From positions 248,001 through 312,000 of the forward strand of contig NZ_JAVFVV010000001.1 in NCBI RefSeq assembly GCF_030929505.1: DNA of 64,000 nt, read 5' to 3'. The notes beneath the pieces are model-generated. The model saw only the letters and a list, made by a program, of their open reading frames with translations. It did not search any database and was not told the origin of the DNA. Below, piece after piece: positions 9,766-18,521 of the stretch; position 1 is the first letter of the stretch; every line of letters begins with the position of its first letter. Made by a program: the position numbers and the translations under genes. Source of the stretch: Mesorhizobium sp. LHD-90. GTDB lineage: Bacteria > Pseudomonadota > Alphaproteobacteria > Rhizobiales > Rhizobiaceae.

Positions 9766-11598
9766 ATGTCCGATTTGTCCATGACTGGCCTGAAGTCGCG
9801 TGCCGGCTCGTTTGGCGACTCGGCGGTAATCCTTGCCTGGGCGATCATCTCGCTGGTGCTGTCGGCCCTCTGGATGTTCGGCTACGTTCCGAACGGCGAC
9901 GACGACGACCTGCTGAAAGCCTGGGAAATCCGCCATCTCATCGCAACCGGCGACATACTCGACCGCACGTTGCCGGGCATCGCGCAGCCGGAGCCTTTTG
10001 TCTTGCACTGGCCGTGGGTCGCGGACGCGCCCTACGCGGCGGTCGCGCTGGTGCTCAGCCCGCTGGTGGGGCAGGAATTTGCGATCCGGGCGGCATTCTT
10101 CGTCGTCCCGCTGCTGCTGCTCGTCCCGGCGCTGGTCTTGCTGCGGCGGATCATCGGCACGCTCGGTTTCGTCCAGCCGAACTCGGTCTTCCTGGTGGCG
10201 CTGGTATCGGCGTCGGCCACCGTCGCCGAGTTCGAGCCTGGGCGCATCGACTATCATAGTCTGCAGATGGTGCTGCTGCTCGCTGCCGTGTGGCTGACGA
10301 TCGTTCCCAGCCGTGCCGCCGCGCTCGCAAACGGCGCGGTCACCGCGCTGGCGCTCGCCATCGGCCTGGAGCTCGCGCTGTTCTTCGCGCTGGTGATGGC
10401 GATCCACGCCTTCGATTTCATCCGTCGGGGCGGCGGGGCCGACGCTCGGTTGCAAGCCTTTGGCATCGGCCTCGCCGGCGCGGCGATCCTGTGCTTCTTC
10501 CTGCTGATCGCGCCCGAAGACTATGGAAACGCTTACCCCGACCGTTTCTCCCTGCCGCACGCATTGGCGCTGACGGCGGCGGGCGCGACTTTCTGGCTGA
10601 TGCCTGTACTCTGCGCGAAGGCAGGGCCGGTTACGCGCACGACCGGCCTTGGCACCTGCGCCGCCCTGTCCGCCATGGTCGTCTTCGGTCTGTTTCCGCA
10701 GACGCTCGCTGGACCCTATGCAGACCTTCCGGACTATGTGCGCGTACATTGGCTGGGAACGATCGGTCAGGAAAAGAGCCTGTTTGGGCGCCCCGACTTC
10801 GTCCTGTCCCTCAACATGGTCTACCTGGCGGTGCTGCTGGTCGGCGCGATGGCCGCTTCCGTGGCGGCATGGCGCGCGGGTCCCCGCGACCGGCCGTGGA
10901 CCGTCTTTGCGCTGTTCGCCGTTCTCGCCGTCGCGCAGGGCGTTCTGCACTTTCGATATCTGCGGTTCATGCCCCTGTTCGTCGGCCCCGGGCTTGCCTT
11001 CGCACTCTGCGCCGTTGCTCCGGGCGAGGTCGCCAGGCGCTTCATCAGCCGTGTGCCCACGCCGAAGAACGGGTTGCGCTTCCTGCCGCTCGTGCCGGGC
11101 GCGGCGCTTGTGTGCCTGATCGTGGCGGGGAGCGCGGCCGCACCGTCGGGAAAAGCCGTGGTCGACGCGGTGGCCGTGGCGGAATTCTGCGACCTCGACA
11201 CGATCGAGGCCTACCGCTGGCCGGCCGGCGCACAGGTGCTGGCGCCGCCACGCATCGGGGTCCGCGTCCTTTCACAGCCGGGCGCCGCGGTGGTTTCGAT
11301 CCCGTTCCACCGCGCAGCGAAAGGCATCGAGCGCAGCTATCGCTTCTTCGACCCGGCAACCGCCGATCCGCGCCTGTATGCCGGCGATGCCAAGGCCACG
11401 CATGTCGCCGTCTGCGCCTGGCACGGCAAGCCGCTGACCGAACTGGGCCGGCAACTGCCGTTCGCCACGGCGTTGATGGAAGGCAGGCCTCCGGATTGGC
11501 TCAGCGAATGTCCGCTGCCGGCCGAGGCGGTGCTGCGCATCTACCGGCTGGCGTCGGAACCTGCCGAAGCCTGTCCGACGATCGTTCCGAACGGATAG
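9766..11598 (+). CDS. STT3/GT-C-like polytopic membrane protein
   Basis: 610-residue membrane protein of unknown function with roughly ten to eleven hydrophobic helices, from about residue 19 to 455, followed by a soluble C-terminal domain. Early acidic motif DDDD (about residues 46-49), then a predicted periplasmic loop with HWPW, and GRIDYHSLQ at 159-167. The latter resembles the (D)HH..Q motif of STT3-like oligosaccharyltransferases and other GT-C enzymes. I infer a lipid-linked glycosyl- or oligosaccharyltransferase-like protein. The C-terminal soluble part has several cysteines. It stands alone: no glycosylation genes flank it. Transport or polymerase functions are not excluded. Confidence 0.6.
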   Translation: MSDLSMTGLKSRAGSFGDSAVILAWAIISLVLSALWMFGYVPNGDDDDLLKAWEIRHLIATGDILDRTLPGIAQPEPFVLHWPWVADAPYAAVALVLSPLVGQEFAIRAAFFVVPLLLLVPALVLLRRIIGTLGFVQPNSVFLVALVSASATVAEFEPGRIDYHSLQMVLLLAAVWLTIVPSRAAALANGAVTALALAIGLELALFFALVMAIHAFDFIRRGGGADARLQAFGIGLAGAAILCFFLLIAPEDYGNAYPDRFSLPHALALTAAGATFWLMPVLCAKAGPVTRTTGLGTCAALSAMVVFGLFPQTLAGPYADLPDYVRVHWLGTIGQEKSLFGRPDFVLSLNMVYLAVLLVGAMAASVAAWRAGPRDRPWTVFALFAVLAVAQGVLHFRYLRFMPLFVGPGLAFALCAVAPGEVARRFISRVPTPKNGLRFLPLVPGAALVCLIVAGSAAAPSGKAVVDAVAVAEFCDLDTIEAYRWPAGAQVLAPPRIGVRVLSQPGAAVVSIPFHRAAKGIERSYRFFDPATADPRLYAGDAKATHVAVCAWHGKPLTELGRQLPFATALMEGRPPDWLSECPLPAEAVLRIYRLASEPAEACPTIVPNG

Positions 11599-11610
11599 GC
11601 TGGGGTCTGT

Positions 11611-11737
11611 TGAGATTCTGGCTTTGAGGAGCCGAAAATGGTGTTTTTCGAGAACCGAAGCGCAGTGTACATGGAAGTACATGAGCATCGGAAGCGCAGA
11701 AAAGCGCCATTTGCAGGCCCTCAAAGCCTGAATCTCA
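11611..11737. repeat. 127-bp palindromic repeat, copy A
   Basis: Near-perfect palindrome: outer arms TGAGATTC(T/A)GGCTTTGAGG at 11611-11629 and the complement at 11719-11737, centred on TGTAC-N6-GTACA. Shares the layout and much of the sequence (CCGAAAA, GAGAACCG.AGCG, GAGCA.CGGAAGCGCAGAAA, TTTGCAGGCC) with copies at 13811-13932 and, inverted, 24097-24217. It fills the gap between the STT3-like gene and the hbd stop codon. Confidence 0.85.
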
Positions 11738-11746
11738 GCGGACCCT

Positions 11747-12625
11747 CTACCGGGTCGGAACCGGGTGCTCGCCGCGATAGTCGTAGAAGCCGCGGCCGCT
11801 CTTGCGGCCGAGCCAGCCGGCCTCGACATATTTCACCAGAAGCGGGCAAGGCCGGTATTTCGTATCCGACAGGCCGTCGTGCAGCACCTGCATGATCGAC
11901 AGGCAGGTGTCGAGGCCGATGAAGTCGGCGAGCTGCAGCGGTCCCATCGGATGGTTGGCGCCGAGCTTCATCGCCGTGTCGATCGCCTCTACCGTGCCGA
12001 CGCCCTCGTAGAGCGTGTAGATCGCCTCGTTGATCATCGGCAAGAGAATGCGGTTGACGATGAAGGCGGGGAAGTCTTCGGAGACGGTGGTGGTCTTGTC
12101 GAGGCGCCTGACGAATTCCTTGGCAGACTCGAAGGTGCCGTTGTCGGTGGCGATGCCGCGCACCAGTTCGACCAGCTTCATGATCGGCACGGGATTCATG
12201 AAATGAATGCCGATGAAGCGTTCGGCCCGATCGGTGGAGGAGGCCAACCGGGTGATCGAGATCGACGAGGTATTGGTGGCGAGGATCGCCGTGGGATTGA
12301 GCACGGGACAAAGCTGAGCGTAGATCTTGCGCTTGATGCTCTCGTCCTCGGTGGCCGCCTCGATGACGAGATCGGCGTCGGCGAGATCCTGGAGGGCAGG
12401 GGCTGGCGATATGCGTTCCAGCGCCGCCTTGCGGTCGGACTCGGTAAGCTTGCCGCCTGCGACCTGGCGGGCCATGTTGCCGTTGACGGTGGCAATTCCC
12501 TTCTCGATGCGATCCGCAGCCAGATCGTAAAGCAGCACCTTGTAGCCGGCGACTGCGGAGACATGCGCGATGCCGCTGCCCATCTGGCCCGCGCCGACAA
12601 TGCCGACGGTTTCAATCTGGCTCAT
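11747..12625 (-). CDS. hbd: 3-hydroxybutyryl-CoA dehydrogenase
   Basis: NAD-dependent oxidation of 3-hydroxybutyryl-CoA to acetoacetyl-CoA (or the reverse), in fatty-acid or polyhydroxybutyrate turnover. 292 aa, normal length. Rossmann motif GAGQMG at residues 11-16; catalytic Ser in TNTSS, His in GIHFMNPV, and Asn in IVNRILLPMINEA. Last of the leftward etfB-etfA-hbd group, a conserved rhizobial arrangement that couples acyl-CoA oxidation to electron transfer flavoprotein. A hairpin between etfA and this gene may allow separate control. Confidence 0.95.
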   Translation of the reverse strand: MSQIETVGIVGAGQMGSGIAHVSAVAGYKVLLYDLAADRIEKGIATVNGNMARQVAGGKLTESDRKAALERISPAPALQDLADADLVIEAATEDESIKRKIYAQLCPVLNPTAILATNTSSISITRLASSTDRAERFIGIHFMNPVPIMKLVELVRGIATDNGTFESAKEFVRRLDKTTTVSEDFPAFIVNRILLPMINEAIYTLYEGVGTVEAIDTAMKLGANHPMGPLQLADFIGLDTCLSIMQVLHDGLSDTKYRPCPLLVKYVEAGWLGRKSGRGFYDYRGEHPVPTR

Positions 12626-12780
12626 CGATGTGATCCCGTATCAGGCTTTTCGCCACCTTGATTTTTTGCAGTGCACACTAGCGGTTCGAAGCCACATTCG
12701 TCCAGTGTGATGCGCAAACTTTGTGCACGGTGTGCTTCCAAAGTCCAAGGCTGCGTGTGGCAGGCGATCGATGAGGCGCA

Positions 12781-12812
12781 AAGGCCGGAGCGGCTGGCGC
12801 CGCCCCGGCCTT
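12781..12812 (-). terminator. GC hairpin downstream of etfA
   Basis: AAGGCCGG-A-GCGGC, loop TGGC, GCCGC-C-CCGGCCTT forms a strong 13-bp stem. On the minus strand it is followed only by TTTGCG, so it is a weak or partial terminator for etfA rather than a classical one. It could also attenuate read-through into hbd. Confidence 0.5.
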
Positions 12813-12838
12813 GAGTGGTCCGGTGGTAGTGAAGGGCG

Positions 12839-13768
12839 TCAGAGCGCCTTTTCGAGCTCCGGCAGGATGGTGAAGAGGTCGCCGACGAGGCCGTAGTCGG
12901 CGACCTGGAAGATCGGCGCCTCCTCGTCCTTGTTGATTGCGACGATGACTTTCGAGTCCTTCATGCCGGCGAGATGCTGGATGGCGCCGGAAATGCCGAC
13001 GGCGATGTAGAGCTGCGGCGCCACCACCTTGCCGGTCTGCCCGACCTGCCAGTCGTTAGGGGCGTAGCCGGCGTCGACGGCGGCGCGGCTGGCGCCAACG
13101 GCGGCACCGAGCTTGTCGGCGACCGGCAGGATGACTTCCTGGAACTTTTCCGACGAGCCGAGCGCGCGGCCGCCGGAGATGATGATCTTTGCCGAAGTCA
13201 GTTCCGGACGGTCGCTCTCCGACAGCCGGTTCTCGACGAAGGTGGAGAGGCCGGGATCGGCGGCGGCCGCGACCGTCTCGACCGCTGCCGCGCCGCCCTC
13301 CGGAGACGACTGGAAGGAGGCGGTGCGCACCGTGATCACCTTCTTGGCTTCGCCCGACTGCACCGTCTGGATGGCGTTGCCTGCATAGATCGGGCGCTTG
13401 AACGTGTCGGGCGAAACGACCTCGATGATCTCCGAGATCTGCGCCACGTCGAGCAGGGCGGCCACCCGCGGCATGACGTTCTTGCCGCTGGTGGTGGCCG
13501 GCGCGACAATCGTGTCGTAGTTGCCGGCGAGCGCAACGACGGTTGCCGCCAGCGGCTCGGCCAGGCGCTCGGCCAGTTCGCCGGCCTCGGCGAGCAGCAC
13601 CTTTCGCACGCCCTTGAGTTTTGCCGCGGCGTCGGCAGCCGCCCTGGCGCCCGAGCCGGCGACCAGCACGTCGACGTCCGAACCGATCTTCAGCGCCGCC
13701 GAGAGCGTCTTGGCGGTCTGGTCGGAGAGGGTGGCGTTGTCGTGTTCGGCGATTAGAAGAATGGCCAT
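12839..13768 (-). CDS. etfA: Electron transfer flavoprotein, alpha subunit
   Basis: FAD-binding subunit of the heterodimer that passes electrons from acyl-CoA dehydrogenases to ETF-ubiquinone oxidoreductase. 309 aa. The C-terminal FAD domain is intact: [12 protein letters not shown], the [12 protein letters not shown] segment, [20 protein letters not shown] and the final [10 protein letters not shown] with DYGLVGDL. Lies downstream of etfB, separated by a palindromic repeat of the family seen at 11611. Likely co-transcribed with it. Confidence 0.97.
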   Translation of the reverse strand: MAILLIAEHDNATLSDQTAKTLSAALKIGSDVDVLVAGSGARAAADAAAKLKGVRKVLLAEAGELAERLAEPLAATVVALAGNYDTIVAPATTSGKNVMPRVAALLDVAQISEIIEVVSPDTFKRPIYAGNAIQTVQSGEAKKVITVRTASFQSSPEGGAAAVETVAAAADPGLSTFVENRLSESDRPELTSAKIIISGGRALGSSEKFQEVILPVADKLGAAVGASRAAVDAGYAPNDWQVGQTGKVVAPQLYIAVGISGAIQHLAGMKDSKVIVAINKDEEAPIFQVADYGLVGDLFTILPELEKAL

Positions 13769-13810
13769 GGTTCAGTTACCTTCGACTTGTCGTTCCCGCA
13801 TCAGGCGCCG

Positions 13811-13932
13811 GAATTCCGGTCAGGCCGAGCCGAAAACGGTTGGTTTCGAGAACCGGAGCGGAGCGTACCTTTGGTACGTGAGCACCGGAAGCGCAGAAAC
13901 CGGCCGTTTGCAGGCCGGCCTCATCGGAATTC
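13811..13932. repeat. 122-bp palindromic repeat, copy B
   Basis: Outer arms GAATTCCG and CGGAATTC (13811-13818 and 13925-13932), inner arms AGGCCGAGCCGAAAACGG.. against ..CCGTTTGCAGGCCGGCCT, and centre GCGTACCTTTGGTACG. Same family as 11611-11737 and 24097-24217. It lies between etfB and etfA, and its right arm overlaps the first two bases of the etfB stop codon (13931-13933). A folded version in the etfBA mRNA would sit between the two genes. Confidence 0.85.
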
Positions 13933-14680
13933 ACAGCACGCCGGCTTCGTTCTTCAGCTTGTCGATCAGCTCGGCGACCGACTTGACCTTCACGCCGGCC
14001 TTGCGGCCGCCCGGCTCCTCGGTCTTCAGCACCTTCAGCCGCGGCGTCACATCGGAGCCGAAATCGGCCGGGCTCTTTTCGTCGAGCGGCTTCTTCTTGG
14101 CCTTCATGATGTTGGGCAGCGAGGCATAGCGTGGCTGGTTGAGCCGCAGGTCGGTGGTCACGATCGCCGGCAGCTTGACCTCGACCACCTGCAGGCCGCC
14201 GTCGACCTCGCGCGTCACCTTGGCCTTCTCGCCCTCGATGACAACCTTCGAGGCGAACGTCGCTTGGCTCCAGCCGAGCAGCGCCGCCAGCATCTGGCCG
14301 GTCTGGTTGGCGTCGTCGTCGATCGCCTGTTTGCCGAGGATCACCAGCCCCGGCTTCTCGGCCTCGGCCACGCCCTTCAGCACCTTGGCCACGCCAAGCG
14401 GCTCGACCGGTGCATCGACCTTCACCAGGATGGCGCGGTCCGCGCCCATCGCCAGCGCCGTGCGCAGCGTCTCGGCCGCCTGCGCCGGGCCGATCGACAC
14501 CACGACGATCTCTTCCGCCTTGCCGGCTTCCTTCAGCCGCAGCGCCTCCTCGACGGCGATCTCGTCGAACGGGTTCATCGACATCTTCACATTGGCAAGC
14601 TCGACGCCCGAGCCGTCAGCCTTCACCCGGATCTTCACATTGTAGTCGACCACCCGCTTCACGGGGACGAGGACCTTCAT
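13931..14680 (-). CDS. etfB: Electron transfer flavoprotein, beta subunit
   Basis: AMP-binding subunit of ETF, 249 aa. Begins [17 protein letters not shown] as in other ETF beta subunits and holds the EEALRLKE segment, the [20 protein letters not shown]-binding region and the C-terminal lysine-rich recognition segment. Pairs with etfA. First gene of etfB-etfA-hbd on the minus strand. A weak promoter could be drawn as TTGACG and TAGGGT, 17 bases apart, on the minus strand near 14825-14855, but this is tentative. Confidence 0.97.
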   Translation of the reverse strand: MKVLVPVKRVVDYNVKIRVKADGSGVELANVKMSMNPFDEIAVEEALRLKEAGKAEEIVVVSIGPAQAAETLRTALAMGADRAILVKVDAPVEPLGVAKVLKGVAEAEKPGLVILGKQAIDDDANQTGQMLAALLGWSQATFASKVVIEGEKAKVTREVDGGLQVVEVKLPAIVTTDLRLNQPRYASLPNIMKAKKKPLDEKSPADFGSDVTPRLKVLKTEEPGGRKAGVKVKSVAELIDKLKNEAGVL

Positions 14681-14884
14681 GCGCGTTTCACCCTTCTTTC
14701 AAGATTCCGCGGCGCTGGTAGCAGGATCAACGCCCGTCCGTTTGTCGAATGACGACATCGACCGCGAAAAAACGGTACAAATGGAACACTTCCGGTGGCG
14801 GCACGGCTTGCGGAAGCGTGGCGGACCCTAGTTAGGGCGCATTGGCCCGTCAATAGTGGCGGCCGGCATAGAATCGTTTGAAAT

Positions 14885-15655
14885 CTACTGACGGCCCCAG
14901 CGCGGCGCGGGCTTTGCCTCGATCGGCCGCACGGCGCTTTCCTGCTGCACCTCGACGGCGCGCGGCGTGACCACCTCGCGGTCGAACAGCGGTACCGTGC
15001 GCCGTTTCAAGAGCAGCACGAGGACGGCGCCGGAGAATATGCCGCCGATATGGCAGGCCCAGGACACCTGTTCCTGGCCGCCGGCCGCGAACATGACGAA
15101 CTGGAAGCCGATCCACAGCGTCAGCGCGATCCAGGCGGGAATGCGTAGGGGAATGCGGGCAAAGGCCAGAACCCATATCTTTACGCGCGGATGCAGGATC
15201 AGATAGGCGGCGACCACGCCCGCGACGGCGCCCGAGGCGCCGATCAGCGGAACCTGCGAATCGGGGTCGAGGAGCCCGTGGAAGACCGCACCGCCGATGG
15301 CGCAGAGCAGGTAGAAGAGCAGGAAGCGGAAATGGCCGAGCGCATCCTCGATATTGTCGCCGAATACCCACAGGAACAGCATGTTGCCGCCGAGGTGGAA
15401 GACGTCGGCATGCATGAAGGCATAGGTCAGGTAGGTGAGGTCTTCCGGGACGAAATACAGTTCGGGCGGCAGCTCCACCAGATCGAAGGCGACCGACGGT
15501 ATATAGCCAAGGCCGTAAGTGGTCGCCACCGCGAACTGCTCGGAACCGAGACCCGTGAAGAGGAAAACGACAACGTTGACCAGGATCAGGCCGATGGTGA
15601 CGTATTGAAGCTTTATGTGCTCGAGGCCGTTGGCGTCGTGAAGCGGGATGAACAA
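14885..15655 (-). CDS. Rhomboid-family intramembrane serine protease
   Basis: Polytopic membrane protease, 256 aa, about six helices. The Ser-His dyad is visible: S141 in GASGAVAG and H202 in CHIGGIFSG. The conserved HxxGN motif of helix 2 is present as HLGGN at 87-91. It cleaves unknown membrane-anchored substrates. In the leftward group after the cobalamin adenosyltransferase gene (43 bases apart), an arrangement conserved in rhizobia with no known functional link. Confidence 0.93.
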   Translation of the reverse strand: MFIPLHDANGLEHIKLQYVTIGLILVNVVVFLFTGLGSEQFAVATTYGLGYIPSVAFDLVELPPELYFVPEDLTYLTYAFMHADVFHLGGNMLFLWVFGDNIEDALGHFRFLLFYLLCAIGGAVFHGLLDPDSQVPLIGASGAVAGVVAAYLILHPRVKIWVLAFARIPLRIPAWIALTLWIGFQFVMFAAGGQEQVSWACHIGGIFSGAVLVLLLKRRTVPLFDREVVTPRAVEVQQESAVRPIEAKPAPRWGRQ

Positions 15656-15697
15656 GGCGCGGCACTCTTCAGGATGAGGGCGTCGAGCCGCCGCGGG

Positions 15698-16279
15698 TCA
15701 GCGGTTCTGTCCCGGCACCCATAGCACATCGGATTTTCCATTGTCATTGACGACCCTCGCCGCCACGAACAAGAGGTCGGAAGCGCGGTTGATGTAGCGG
15801 ATGCCTTCCGGGTTCACATGCTCGCCCTCTACCTGCGCCAGCGCCACCATCAGCCGCTCGGCGCGCCGCGCCACCGTTCGGGCGAGATGCAGCGCGGCGG
15901 AGGCCGGCGAGCCGCCGGGCAGGACGAAGGAGCGCAGCGGCTGCAGATCGGCGTTGAGCGCGTCGATGTCGGCTTCCAGCCTTTTGGTCTGCGACGCCAC
16001 GATGCGCAGCGGCTCGTAGCCGAGCAGCCTGCCATCGTCCGGCGTGGCGAGGTCGGCGCCGAGGTCGAACAGATCGTTCTGGATGCGGCCGAGAACGGCG
16101 TCGAGCCCCGGATGGATGCCGGCCGTGTGCAGCCGCGCCAGGCCGATGCAGGAATTAGCCTCGTCGACCGTGCCGTAGGCCTCGACGCGCAGGTCGGATT
16201 TCAGCCGGCGCTCGCCGGTGCCCAGCCCGGTGGTGCCGTCGTCGCCGGTGCGGGTGTAGATCTTGTTGAGTTTTACCAC
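15698..16279 (-). CDS. PduO-type cob(I)yrinic acid a,c-diamide adenosyltransferase
   Basis: ATP:corrinoid adenosyltransferase, 193 aa, making adenosylcobalamin or its precursor. PduO family, not CobA/CobO family: the N-terminal YTRTGDDGTTGL ATP-binding motif, VEAYGTVDEANSCIG, and the C-terminal RTVARRAERL and INRASDLLFV motifs are all present. Its link to etf/hbd may reflect supply of cofactor for methylmalonyl-CoA mutase in the same carbon pathways (inference). No cobalamin riboswitch is visible in the 44 bases upstream. Confidence 0.95.
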   Translation of the reverse strand: MVKLNKIYTRTGDDGTTGLGTGERRLKSDLRVEAYGTVDEANSCIGLARLHTAGIHPGLDAVLGRIQNDLFDLGADLATPDDGRLLGYEPLRIVASQTKRLEADIDALNADLQPLRSFVLPGGSPASAALHLARTVARRAERLMVALAQVEGEHVNPEGIRYINRASDLLFVAARVVNDNGKSDVLWVPGQNR

Positions 16280-16323
16280 ACGCCCTCCCGGTCCGCCGCC
16301 TCAGCTTCTCGCGACGCCTGCCG

Positions 16324-16524
16324 TCAACCGCCGCCCTGACGGTTGAACCACACCGCCAGCAGGATCAGGACCAGCGCGATGAACTGCAGGAAGACGCGCG
16401 CCTGCATCAGCTTGTTGGACGTACTGCCGGACCCGCCGCGCATCATGTTGGCCAATCCGCGGATCAGCACGATGACCACCGCGGCCATGACGATGATTGC
16501 AAGCGCGTTGAAGACGGTGGCCAT
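16324..16524 (-). CDS. Twin-transmembrane HIG1-like small protein
   Basis: 66 residues with two hydrophobic helices (about 4-25 and 44-61) around a basic, Ser/Gly loop containing KLMQARVFLQ. This pattern matches the HIG1-domain or 'twin transmembrane' small proteins of alphaproteobacteria, relatives of mitochondrial respiratory supercomplex factors. Role inferred: association with respiratory complexes. Sits 23 bases after the SDR stop and 44 bases before the adenosyltransferase start, so likely in one transcript. Confidence 0.85.
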   Translation of the reverse strand: MATVFNALAIIVMAAVVIVLIRGLANMMRGGSGSTSNKLMQARVFLQFIALVLILLAVWFNRQGGG

Positions 16525-16547
16525 GGTCCATTCCGAATGATGGCGGC

Positions 16548-17414
16548 TCAGGCCTGCGAGGCCAGGACGCGGTAGAGAAGCGACGCCGGCAGGATGCGCT
16601 TCAGGACGACGCCGATCCTTGCCGGCAAGGTGACAACATAATGCGGACGCGGGTTTTGCGACAGGAGGGCGTGACGCAGAACCGCATGCACCGCTTCCGG
16701 CCCGAGCTTCAGCCGCGATTTCGAGCCGCCGCCGCGCATGCGCTCCAGTTGCGCCTGGTAAGCCTCATGATGGACGGAGTGCTCGTGGTCGATGTTCTTG
16801 AGAAACCACTCCAGACCGTTCGGTGCGATCTTCGAGGCGATCGGTCCCGGCTCGATCAGCGAGACATGCACGCCCGAGCCTTGCAGTTCGGTGCGCAGGC
16901 ACAGCATCAGCCCTTCCAGCGCGTGTTTGGAGGCGCAATAGGCGCCGCGGAATTTCACCGGCGTCAGCCCGAGGATCGACGAGCAGTGGACGATGCGGCC
17001 GTGGCCTTGCGCCCGCATCACCGGCACGATGCGGCGGGTCAGGTCGTGCCAGCCAAAAAAATTTGCCTCGAACTGCTCGCGCAGCGCCTCGACAGGCAGG
17101 TCCTCCACCGCGCCCGGCTGTGCATGGGCGCCGTTGTTGTAGAGGGCATCCAGCTTGCCACCGGTTCGCTCCAGCACGGCGGCGGCAAAGGCGGCGATCG
17201 ATTCGGGCTCGCGGTAGTCGAGATAAAAAGCCTCGATGCCTTCGCTCTCCAGCGCCGCTATGTCCTCCGGCTTGCGGGCGGTGGCGAAGACCCGCCAGCC
17301 CTCGCTCTTCAGCGTCCGCGCGCAATAGGCGCCGATGCCGGACGAGGCGCCGGTCACGACGATCGTACGGGCATGTCCGGCGGCGGGAGTCTTGGTGGAG
17401 TCGTGGCTTGCCAT
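16548..17414 (-). CDS. SDR-family NAD(P)-dependent oxidoreductase
   Basis: Short-chain dehydrogenase, 288 aa. Cofactor loop TGASSGIG near residues 21-28, NNGAHAQPG, catalytic Ser in HCSSILG and the YCASK Tyr/Lys pair. A C-terminal tail after the core, with ARIGVVLKRILPASLLYRVL, is hydrophobic and may touch the membrane. The substrate is unknown. Start at 17414 (MASHDSTK) leaves 60 bases to the divergent YihY-family gene; upstream codons in the same frame belong to that gene's antisense strand. Confidence 0.9.
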   Translation of the reverse strand: MASHDSTKTPAAGHARTIVVTGASSGIGAYCARTLKSEGWRVFATARKPEDIAALESEGIEAFYLDYREPESIAAFAAAVLERTGGKLDALYNNGAHAQPGAVEDLPVEALREQFEANFFGWHDLTRRIVPVMRAQGHGRIVHCSSILGLTPVKFRGAYCASKHALEGLMLCLRTELQGSGVHVSLIEPGPIASKIAPNGLEWFLKNIDHEHSVHHEAYQAQLERMRGGGSKSRLKLGPEAVHAVLRHALLSQNPRPHYVVTLPARIGVVLKRILPASLLYRVLASQA

Positions 17415-17474
17415 CTGCGGCAAACCCTTCCCATATTCGCGGTCGCGAAACAATCGACGGAGTGCGCTGGCGTG

Positions 17475-18326
17475 ATGCGGAAGATCGTGGCGGTCCGTCG
17501 TGTGCTGGCCGACATGCTCGGGCACTTCAACGACGACGACGGCTGGTCGATGGCCAGCCATCTGGCGATCACCGCGCTGATGGCGCTGTTCCCGTTCCTG
17601 ATCTTCGCCACCACGCTGGCAAGCTTTCTCGGCGCCCAGGCCTTCTCGGAGACCGCCGTGCACATCGTCTTCGACACCTGGCCGGAACAGATCGCAGCAC
17701 CCATCGCGCGCGAGGTTATCAATGTGCTTACCGTGCCGCGCAGCGATCTTTTGACCTACGGCGCGCTGCTCGGCGCATTCTTTGCCTCCAACGGCATCGA
17801 GGCGCTGCGTACCTCGCTCAACCGCGCCTACCGCGTCACCGAGACGCGGCCGTTTCTCTACAGGCGCATCCAGAGCATCGCCTTCGTGCTGATCGCCACG
17901 GTGGGTTTCCTGGTCATCAGCGTGCTGCTGCTGTTTGCGCCGCTGATCGTGCGCCTCGCGCTGGCGAAGGCCGAATGGATCGAACCCTATCTGGGCACGA
18001 TCACGCTGTGGCGGTTCGTCATCGCCTCGGTCGTCATCGTGCTGGGGTTGATCGCCGTGCATGTCTGGTTGCCTGCCGGCAAGCGTCGCTTCACCCATAT
18101 CGTGCCAGGCATCATCTTCACGCTGATCGGCTGGCTGATCGGTTCGACGGTGTTCGCGGCCTATCTCGACCGCTTCTCGTCCTACGTGACCACTTATGCA
18201 GGGTTGGCCTCGATCATGATCGCGGTGGTGTTCCTCTACATCGTCTCGGCGGTGTTCATCCTCGGTGGCGAGCTCAACGCCTCGATCCGTCGTTATCTCG
18301 ACGCGCGTGCGCGGGTCGGCGGCTGA
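17475..18326 (+). CDS. YihY/BrkB-family inner membrane protein
   Basis: 283-residue membrane protein with about six helices, family YihY/UPF0761 (once misnamed ribonuclease BN). Typical elements: DDGWSMASHLAITALMALFPF near the N terminus, seen here from about residue 20, then FFASNGIEALRTSLNRAYRV, and the late YAGLASIMIAVVFLYIVSAVF helix ending in GGELNA. The function is not established. Start at the ATG at 17475; a second ATG 13 codons on is possible. Divergent from the SDR. Confidence 0.88.
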   Translation: MRKIVAVRRVLADMLGHFNDDDGWSMASHLAITALMALFPFLIFATTLASFLGAQAFSETAVHIVFDTWPEQIAAPIAREVINVLTVPRSDLLTYGALLGAFFASNGIEALRTSLNRAYRVTETRPFLYRRIQSIAFVLIATVGFLVISVLLLFAPLIVRLALAKAEWIEPYLGTITLWRFVIASVVIVLGLIAVHVWLPAGKRRFTHIVPGIIFTLIGWLIGSTVFAAYLDRFSSYVTTYAGLASIMIAVVFLYIVSAVFILGGELNASIRRYLDARARVGG

Positions 18327-18342
18327 AGGAAATGCGGGCGGG

Positions 18343-18383
18343 CGTTGGCGGCTTACCCTCCCCTCGAGGGAGGGTAAGCCGCC
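18343..18383. repeat. Perfect 18-bp inverted repeat
   Basis: TTGGCGGCTTACCCTCCC (18343-18360), loop CTCGA, then the exact complement (18366-18383). It starts 16 bases after the YihY stop. No T-tract follows, but a stem this strong could stop transcription or block 3' decay. Belongs to the CCCTCCCC-type rhizobial intergenic repeats. Confidence 0.7.
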
Positions 18384-18498
18384 AACGCAACGAAGTGGAG
18401 TTGAGCGAGACGGGGTGGCGTCGCTTCAGGATGGAGCACCTCTTCGGCGACCCCCACCCCGCGTCAAAAACCTCGCGTCCCGCTCGGTTTTCTCCGCG

Positions 18499-18521
18499 AC
18501 CCTCCCCTCAAGGGGGAGGGT
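18499..18521. repeat. Inverted repeat overlapping the DMT permease stop
   Basis: ACCCTCCCC (18499-18507), loop TCAAG, GGGGAGGGT (18513-18521). The last base is the first base of the DMT gene stop codon complement (18521-18523). The sequence between 18384 and 18498 holds no gene and looks like part of the same mosaic repeat. Confidence 0.6.

Noticed and set aside
15656-16323. Cobalamin riboswitch near the adenosyltransferase gene
   Set aside because: The gap upstream of the start is only 44 bases and lacks a B12 box; no such element fits.
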